From NCBI RefSeq assembly GCF_000003815.2, contig NW_023365872.1:1-21829 (forward strand): a stretch of 21,829 bases of DNA, written 5' to 3'. Position numbers and translations under genes: made by a program. The notes beneath the pieces were generated by a model. The model ran no database searches and was not told where the DNA came from. It saw only the letters and a list, made by a program, of their open reading frames with translations. The DNA comes from Branchiostoma floridae. Lineage: Eukaryota > Chordata > Leptocardii > Amphioxiformes > Branchiostomatidae. Below are positions 12,201 through 21,200 of this stretch, one piece after another; the first letter of the stretch is position 1; each line of letters begins with the position of its first letter.

Positions 12201-15200
12201 CTGACTGGAGCGCATGGTCTGACTGCAGCGTGACGTGTGGAGTCGGTAGTCAGACTCGGGACCGAAGCTGCACCAATCCGGCACCAGAGCACGGCGGGGC
12301 GGATTGTGATGGAGATACTGAGGAGACACAAGAGTGCGACTCGGGAGTTTTCTGTCCAGGTAACTCTAACTTCTATTCTTGTTCATGTATTTGTATTTCT
12401 AAGCTGTCATCTTTGATTTAAGACATTATGAAAGGAAAAGGCAAAGATACATAAGGCTCATGCCATTTCGAATCAAATAATCAATGTATTGAATTGTGTT
12501 CATGAAAGGTTTTAAATCTGCATAACAACATTGAGATGATAGACATATTATTATTAGCCTTCCTGTGTCATTTAATGAGACCTCTTTAACTCCTAATAAG
12601 AAAAATCAGAATTGTTGCTGTAGTAGCCGTCTTAAAAGCCTGTATTTTTAGTTTGTTTCAGACTACCTTTTCTCTGTTTTCCATGTAGTTGATGGCGGCT
12701 GGTCTGACTGGAGCGCATGGTCTGACTGCAGCGTGACGTGTGGAGTCGGTAGTCAGACTCGGGACCGAAGCTGCACCAATCCGGCACCAGAGCACGGCGG
12801 GGCGGAGTGTGATGGAGATACTGAGGAGACACAAGAGTGCGACTCGGGAGTTTTCTGTCCAGGTAACTCAAACTTCTATTCTTGTTCATGTATTTGTATT
12901 TCTAAGCTGTCATCTTTGATTTATTACATTATCAATGCAAAAGGCAAAGATACACAAGGCACATGCCATTTCGAATCAAATCATCAATGTATTGAAAAGT
13001 ATTCATGAAAGCTTTTAAAGCTGCGTAGAAACATTGAGATGATAGACATATCCTTAATAGCATTCATGTGCCATTTAATGAGTCCTCTTAAACTCCCAAT
13101 AAGAAAAATCAGAATTGTTGCTGTAGTAGCCGTCTTAAAAACCTGTATTTTTAGTTTGTTTCAGACTACCTTTTCTCTGTTTTCCATGTAGTTGATGGCG
13201 GCTGGTCTGACTGGAGCGCATGGTCTGACTGCAGCGTGACGTGTGGAGTCGGTAGTCAGACTCGGGACCGAAGCTGCACCAATCCGGCACCAGAGCACGG
13301 CGGGGCGGATTGTGATGGAGATACTGAGGAGACACAAGAGTGCGACTCGGGAGTTTTCTGTCCAGGTAACTCTAACTTCTATTCTTGTTCATGTATTTGT
13401 ATTTCTAAGCTGTCATCTTTGATTTAAGACATTATGAAAGGAAAAGGCAAAGATACATAAGGCTCATGCCATTTCGAATCAAATAATCAATGTATTGAAT
13501 AGTGTTCATGAAAGGTTTTAAATCTGCATAACAACATTGAGATGATAGACATATTATTATTAGCCTTCCTGTGTCATTTAATGAGACCTCTTTAACTCCC
13601 AATAAGAAAAATCAGAATTGTCGCTGTAGTAGCCGTCTTAAAAACCTGTATTTTTAGTTTGTTTCAGACTACCTTTTCTCTGTTTTCCATGTAGTTGATG
13701 GCGGCTGGTCTGACTGGAGCGCATGGTCTGACTGCAGCGTGACGTGTGGAGTCGGTAGTCAGACTCGGGACCGAAGCTGCACCAATCCGGCACCAGAGCA
13801 CGGCGGGGCGGAGTGTGATGGAGATACTGAGGAGACACAAGAGTGCGACTCGGGAGTTTTCTGTCCAGGTAACTCTAACTTCTATTCTTATTCATGTATT
13901 TGTATTTCTAAGCTGTCATCTTTGATTTATGACATTATGAAAGGAAAAGGCAAAGATACATAAGGCACATGCCATTTCGAATCAAATCATCAATGTATTG
14001 AATAGTTTTCATGAAAGGTTTTAAATCTGCATAACAACATTGAGATGATAGACATTATTATTAGCCTTCCTGTGTCATTTAATGAGACCTCTTTAACTCC
14101 TAATAAGAAAAATCACAATTGTTGCTGTAGTAGCCGTCTTAAAAACCTGTATTTTTAGTTTGTTTCAGACTACCTTTTCTCTGTTTTCCATGTAGTTGAT
14201 GGCGGCTGGTCTGACTGGAGCGCATGGTCTGACTGCAGCGTGACGTGTGGAGTCGGTAGGCAGACTCGGGACCGAAGCTGCACCAATCCGGCACCAGAGC
14301 ACGGCGGGGCGGAGTGTGATGGAGATACTGAGGAGACACAAGAGTGCGACTCGGGAGTTTTCTGTCCAGGTAACTCTAACTTCTATTCTTGTTCAAGGAT
14401 TTGTATTTCTAAGCTGTCATCTTTGATTTATTACATTATCAATGCAAAAGGCAAAGATACACAAGGCACATGCCATTTCGAATCAAATCATCAATGTATT
14501 GAAAAGTATTCATGAAAGCTTTTAAAGCTGCGTAGAAACATTGAGATGATAGACATATCCTTAATAGCATTCATGTGCCATTTAATGAGTCCTCTTAAAC
14601 TCCCAATAAGAAAAATCAGAATTGTCGCTGTAGTATCCGTCTTAAAAACCTGTATTTTTAGTTTGTTTCAGACTACCTTTTCTCTGTTTTCCATGTAGTT
14701 GATGGCGGCTGGTCTGACTGGAGCGCATGGTCTGACTGCAGCGTGACGTGTGGAGTCGGTAGTCAGACTCGGGACCGAAGCTGCACCAATCCGGCACCAG
14801 AGCACGGCGGGGCGGAGTGTGATGGAGATACTGAGGAGACACAAGAGTGCGACTCGGGAGTTTTCTGTCCAGGTAACTCTAACTTCTATTCTTGTTCATG
14901 TATTTGTATTTCTAAGCTGTCATCTTTGATTTAAGACATTATGAAAGGAAAAGGCAAAGATACATAAGGCTCATGCCATTTCGAATCAAATAATCAATGT
15001 ATTGAATAGTGTTCATGAAAGGTTTTAAATCTGCATAACAACATTGAGATGATAGACATATTATTATTAGCCTTCCTGTGTCATTTAATGAGACCTCTTT
15101 AACTCCCAATAAGAAAAATCAGAATTGTCGCTGTAGTAGCCGTCTTAAAAACCTGTATTTTTAGTTTGTTTCAGACTACCTTTTCTCTGTTTTCCATGTA

Positions 15201-18200
15201 GTTGATGGCGGCTGGTCTGACTGGAGCGCATGGTCTGACTGCAGCGTGACGTGTGGAGTCGGTAGTCAGACTCGGGACCGAAGCTGCACCAATCCGGCAC
15301 CAGAGCACGGCGGGGCGGAGTGTGATGGAGATACTGAGGAGACACAAGAGTGCGACTCGGGAGTTTTCTGTCCAGGTAACTCAAACTTCTATTCTTGTTC
15401 ATGTATTTGTATTTCTAAGCTGTCATCTTTGATTTATGACATTATGAAAAGAAAAGGCAAAGATACATAAGGCTCATGCCATTTCGAATCAAATAATCAA
15501 TGTATTGAATAGTGTTCATGAAAGGTTTTAAATCTGCATAACAACATTGAGATGATAGACATTATTATTAGCCTTCCTGTGTCATTTAATGAGACCTCTT
15601 TAACTCCTAATAAGAAAAATCAGAATTGTTGCTGTAGTAGCCGTCTTAAAAACCTGTATTTTTAGTTTGTTTCAGACTACCTTTTCTCTGTTTTCCATGT
15701 AGTTGATGGCGGCTGGTCTGACTGGAGCGCATGGTCTGACTGCAGCGTGACGTGTGGAGTCGGTAGGCAGACTCGGGACCGAAGCTGCACCAATCCGGCA
15801 CCAGAGCACGGCGGGGCGGAGTGTGATGGAGATACTGAGGAGACACAAGAGTGCGACTCGGGAGTTTTCTGTCCAGGTAACTCTAACTTCTATTCTTGTT
15901 CATGTATTTGTATTTCTAAGCTGTCATCTTTGATTTATTACATTATCAATGCAAAAGGCAAAGATACACAAGGCACATGCCATTTCGAATCAAATCATCA
16001 ATGTATTGAAAAGTATTCATGAAAGCTTTTAAAGCTGCGTAGAAACATTGAGATGATAGACATATCCTTAATAGCATTCATGTGCCATCTAATGAGTCCT
16101 CTTAAACTCCCAATAAGAAAAATCAGAATTGTTGCTGTAGTATCCGTCTTAAAAAGCTGTATTTTTAGTTTGTTTCAGACTACCTTTTCTCTGTTTTCCA
16201 TGTAGTTGATGGCGGCTGGTCTGACTGGAGCGCATGGTCTGACTGCAGCGTGACGTGTGGAGTCGGTAGTCAGACTCGGGACCGAAGCTGCACCAATCCG
16301 GCACCAGAGCACGGCGGGGCGGATTGTGATGGAGATACTGAGGAGACACAAGAGTGCGACTCGGGAGTTTTCTGTCCAGGTAACTCTAACTTCTATTCTT
16401 GTTCATGTATTTGTATTTCTAAGTTGTCATCTTTGATTTATGACATTATGAAAGGAAAAGGCAAAGATACATAAGGCACATGCCATTTCGAATCAAATAA
16501 TCAATGTATTGAATAGTTTTCATGAAAGGTTTTAAATCTGCATAACAACATTGAGATGATAGACATTATTATTAGCCTTCCTGTCATNNNNNNNNNNNNN
16601 NNNNNNNNNNNNNNNNNNNNNNNNNNNNNNNNNNNNNNNNNNNNNNNNNNNNNNNNNNNNNNNNNNNNNNNNNNNNNNNNNNNNNNNNNNNNNNNNNNNN
16701 NNNNNNNNNNNNNNNNNNNNNNNNNNNNNNNNNNNNNNNNNNNNNNCTGACTGCAGCGTGACGTGTGGAGTCGGTAGTCAGACTCGGGACCGAAGCTGCA
16801 CCAATCCGGCACCAGAGCACGGCGGGGCGGAGTGTGATGGAGATACTGAGGAGACACAAGAGTGCGACTCGGGAGTTTTCTGTCCAGGTAACTCTAACTT
16901 CTATTCTTGTTCATGTATTTGTATTTCTAAGCTGTCATCTTTGATTTATGACATTATGAAAGGAAAAAGCAAAGATACATAAGGCACATGACATTTCGAA
17001 TCAAATAATCAATGTATTGAATAGTTTTCATGAAAGGTTTTAAATCTTCATAACAACATTGAGATGATAGACATTATTATTAGCCTTCCTGTGTCATTTA
17101 ATGAGACCTCTTTAACTCCCAATAAGAAAAATCAGAATTGTTGCTGTAGTAGCCGTCTTAAAAACCTGTATTTTTAGTTTGTTTCAGACTACCTTTTCTC
17201 TGTTTTCCATGTAGTTGATGGCGGCTGGTCTGACTGGAGCGCATGGTCTGACTGCAGCGTGACGTGTGGAGTCGGTAGTCAGACTCGGGACCGAAGCTGC
17301 ACCAATCCGGCACCAGAGCACGGCGGGGCGCAGTGTGATGGAGATACTCAGGAGACACAAGAGTGCGACTCGGGAGTTTTCTGTCCAGGTAACTCTAACT
17401 TCTATTCTTGTTCATGTATTTGTATTTCTAAGCTGTCATTTTTGATTTATGACATTATGAAAGGAAAAGGCAAAGATACATAAGGCACTTGCCATTTCGA
17501 ATCAAATAATCAATGTATTGAATAGTTTTCATGAAAGGTTTTAAATCTTCATAACAACATTGAGATGATAGGCATTATTATTAGCCTTCCTGTGTCATTT
17601 AATGAGACCTCTTTAACTCCCAATAAGAAAAATCAGAATTGTTGCTGTAGTAGCCGTCTTAAAAACCTGTATTTTTAGTTTGTTTCAGACTACCTTTTCT
17701 CTGTTTTCCATGTAGTTGATGGCGGCTGGTCTGACTGGAGCGCATGGTCTGACTGCAGCGTGACGTGTGGAGTCGGTAGTCAGACTCGGGACCGAAGCTG
17801 CACCAATCCGGCACCAGAGCACGGCGGGGCGGAGTGTGATGGAGATACTGAGGAGACACAAGAGTGCGACTCGGGAGTTTTCTGTCCAGGCAACTCTAAC
17901 TTCTATTCTTGTTCATGTATTTGTATTTCTAAGCTGTCATCTTTGATTTATTACATTATCAATGCAAAAGGCAAAGATACACAAGGCACATGCCATTTCG
18001 AATCAAATCATCAATGTATTGAAAAGTATTCATGAAAGCTTTTAAAGCTGCGTAGAAACATTGAGATGATAGACATATCCTTAATAGCATTCATGTGCCA
18101 TTTAATGAGTCCTCTTAAACTCCCAATAAGAAAAATCAGAATTGTTGCTGTAGTAGCCGTCTTAAAAACCTGTATTTTTAGTTTGTTTCAGACTACCTTT

Positions 18201-21200
18201 TCTCTGTTTTCCATGTAGTTGATGGCGGCTGGTCTGACTGGAGCGCATGGTCTGACTGCAGCGTGACGTGTGGAGTCGGTAGTCAGACTCGGGACCGAAG
18301 CTGCACCAATCCGGCACCAGAGCACGGCGGGGCGGATTGTGATGGAGATACTGAGGAGACACAAGAGTGCGACTCGGGAGTTTTCTGTCCAGGTAACTCT
18401 AACTTCTATTCTTGTTCATGTATTTGTATTTCTAAGCTGTCATCTTTGATTTAAGACATTATGAAAGGAAAAGGCAAAGATACATAAGGCTCATGCCATT
18501 TCGAATCAAATAATCAATGTATTGAATAGTGTTCATGAAAGGTTTTCAATCTGCATAACAACATTGAGATGATAGACATATTATTATTAGCCTTCCTGTG
18601 TCATTTAATGAGACCTCTTTAACTCCCAATAAGAAAAATCAGAATTGTCGCTGTAGTAGCCGTCTTAAAAACCTGTATTTTTAGTTTGTTTCAGACTACC
18701 TTTTCTCTGTTTTCCATGTAGTTGATGGCGGCTGGTCTGACTGGAGCGCATGGTCTGACTGCAGCGTGACGTGTGGAGTCGGTAGTCAGACTCGGGACCG
18801 AAGCTGCACCAATCCGGCACCAGAGCACGGCGGGGCGGAGTGTGATGGAGATACTGAGGAGACACAAGAGTGCGACTCGGGAGTTTTCTGTCCAGGTAAC
18901 TCTAACTTCTATTCTTATTCATGTATTTGTATTTCTAAGCTGTCATCTTTGATTTATGACATTATGAAAGGAAAAGGCAAAGATACACAAGGCACATGCC
19001 ATTTCGAATCAAATAATCAATGTATTGAATAGTTTTCATGAAAGGTTTTAAATCTGCATAACAACATTGAGATGATAGACATTATTATTAGCCTTCCTGT
19101 GTCATTTAATGAGACCTCTTTAACTCCTAATAAGAAAAATCAGAATTGTTGCTGTAGTATCCGTCTTAAAAAGCTGTATTTTTAGTTTGTTTCAGACTAC
19201 CTTTTCTCTGTTTTCCATGTAGTTGATGGCGGCTGGTCTGACTGGAGCGCATGGTCTGACTGCAGCGTGACGTGTGGAGTCGGTAGTCAGACTCGGGACC
19301 GAAGCTGCACCAATCCGGCACCAGAGCACGGCGGGGCGGATTGTGATGGAGATACTGAGGAGACACAAGAGTGCGACTCGGGAGTTTTCTGTCCAGGTAA
19401 CTCTAACTTCTATTCTTGTTCATGTATTTGTATTTCTAAGCTGTCATCTTTGATTTATGACATTTTGAAAGGAAAAGGCAAAGATACATAAGGCTCATGC
19501 CATTTCGAATCAAATAATCAATGCATTGAATAGTGTTCGTGAAAGGTTTTAAATCTGCATAACAACATTGAGATGATAGACATATTATAATTAGCCTTCC
19601 TGTATCATTTAATGAGACCTCTTTAACTCCCAATAAGAAAAATCAGAATTGTCGCTGTAGTAGCCGTCTTAACAACCTGTATTTTTAGTTTGTTTCAGAC
19701 TACCTTTTCTCTGTTTTCCATGTAGTTGATGGCGGCTGGTCTGACTGGAGCGCATGGTCTGACTGCAGCGTGACGTGTGGAGTCGGTAGTCAGACTCGGG
19801 ACCGAAGCTGCACCAATCCGGCACCAGAGCACGGCGGGGAGGAGTGTGATGGAGATACTGAGGAGACACAAGAGTGCGACTCGGGAGTTTTCTGTCCAGG
19901 TAACTCTAACTTCTATTCGTATTCATGTATTTGTATTTCTAAGCTGTCATCTTTGATTTATGACATTATGAAAGGAAAAGGCAAAGATACACAAGGCACA
20001 TGCCATTTCGAATCAAATAATCAATGTATTGAATAGTTTTCATGAAAGGTTTTAAATCTGCATAACAACATTGAGATGATAGACATTATTATTAGCCTTC
20101 CTGTGTCATTTAATGAGACCTCTTTAACTCCTAATAAGAAAAACCAGAATTGTTGCTGTAGTAGCCGTCTTAAAAAGCTGTATTTTTAGTTTGTTTCAGA
20201 CTACCTTTTCTCTGTTTTCCATGTAGTTGATGGCGGCTGGTCTGACTGGAGCGCATGGTCTGACTGCAGCGTGACGTGTGGAGTCGGTAGTCAGACTCGG
20301 GACCGAAGCTGCACCAATCCGGCACCAGAGCACGGCGGGGCGGAGTGTGATGGAGATACTGAGGAGACACAAGAGTGCGACTCGGGAGTTTTCTGTCCAG
20401 GTAACTCAAACTTCTATTCTTGTTCATGTATTTGTATTTCTAAGCTGTCATCTTTGATTTATTACATTATCAATGCAAAAGGCAAAGATACACAAGGCAC
20501 ATGCCATTTCGAATCAAATCATCAATGTATTGAAAAGTATTCATGAAAGCTTTTAAAGCTGCGTAGAAACATTGAGATGATAGACATATCCTTAATAGCA
20601 TTCATGTGCCATTTAATGAGTCCTCTTAAACTCCCAATAAGAAAAATCAGAATTGTCGCTGTAGTAGCCGTCTTAAAAACCTGTATTTTTAGTTTGTTTC
20701 AGACTACCTTTTCTCTGTTTTCCATGTAGTTGATGGCGGCTGGTCTGACTGGAGCGCATGGTCTGACTGCAGCGTGACGTGTGGAGTCGGTAGTCAGACT
20801 CGGGACCGAAGCTGCACCAATCCGGCACCAGAGCACGGCGGGGCGGATTGTGATGGAGATACTGAGGAGACACAAGAGTGCGACTCGGGAGTTTTCTGTC
20901 CAGGTAACTCTAACTTCTATTCTTGTTCATGTATTTGTATTTCTAAGCTGTCATCTTTGATTTAAGACATTATGAAAGGAAAAGGCAAAGATACATAAGG
21001 CTCATGCCATTTCGAGTCAAATAATCAATGTATTGAATAGTGTTCATGAAAGATTTTAAATCTGCATAACAACATTGAGATGATAGACATATTATTATTA
21101 GCCTTCATGTGTCATTTAATGAGACCTCTTTAACTCCCAATAAGAAAAATCAGAATTGTCGCTGTAGTAGCCGTCTTAAAAACCTATATTTTTAGTTTGT

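Larger units (their letters stand above)
12689..14195 (+). repeat. Higher-order repeat trimer, units 26-28
   Basis: Same B, A-long, A-short order and the same 1507-bp length, with Asp40 in the middle exon; the next trimer follows head to tail. Confidence 0.7.
14196..15702 (+). repeat. Higher-order repeat trimer, units 29-31
   Basis: 1507 bp, directly after trimer 26-28. The Arg22 exon that opens it recurs as exon 32, the next position in phase. Confidence 0.7.
17716..19222 (+). repeat. Higher-order repeat trimer, units 36-38
   Basis: B, A-long, A-short introns, 1507 bp, Asp40 in the middle exon; the opening exon has the GC donor. Confidence 0.7.
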
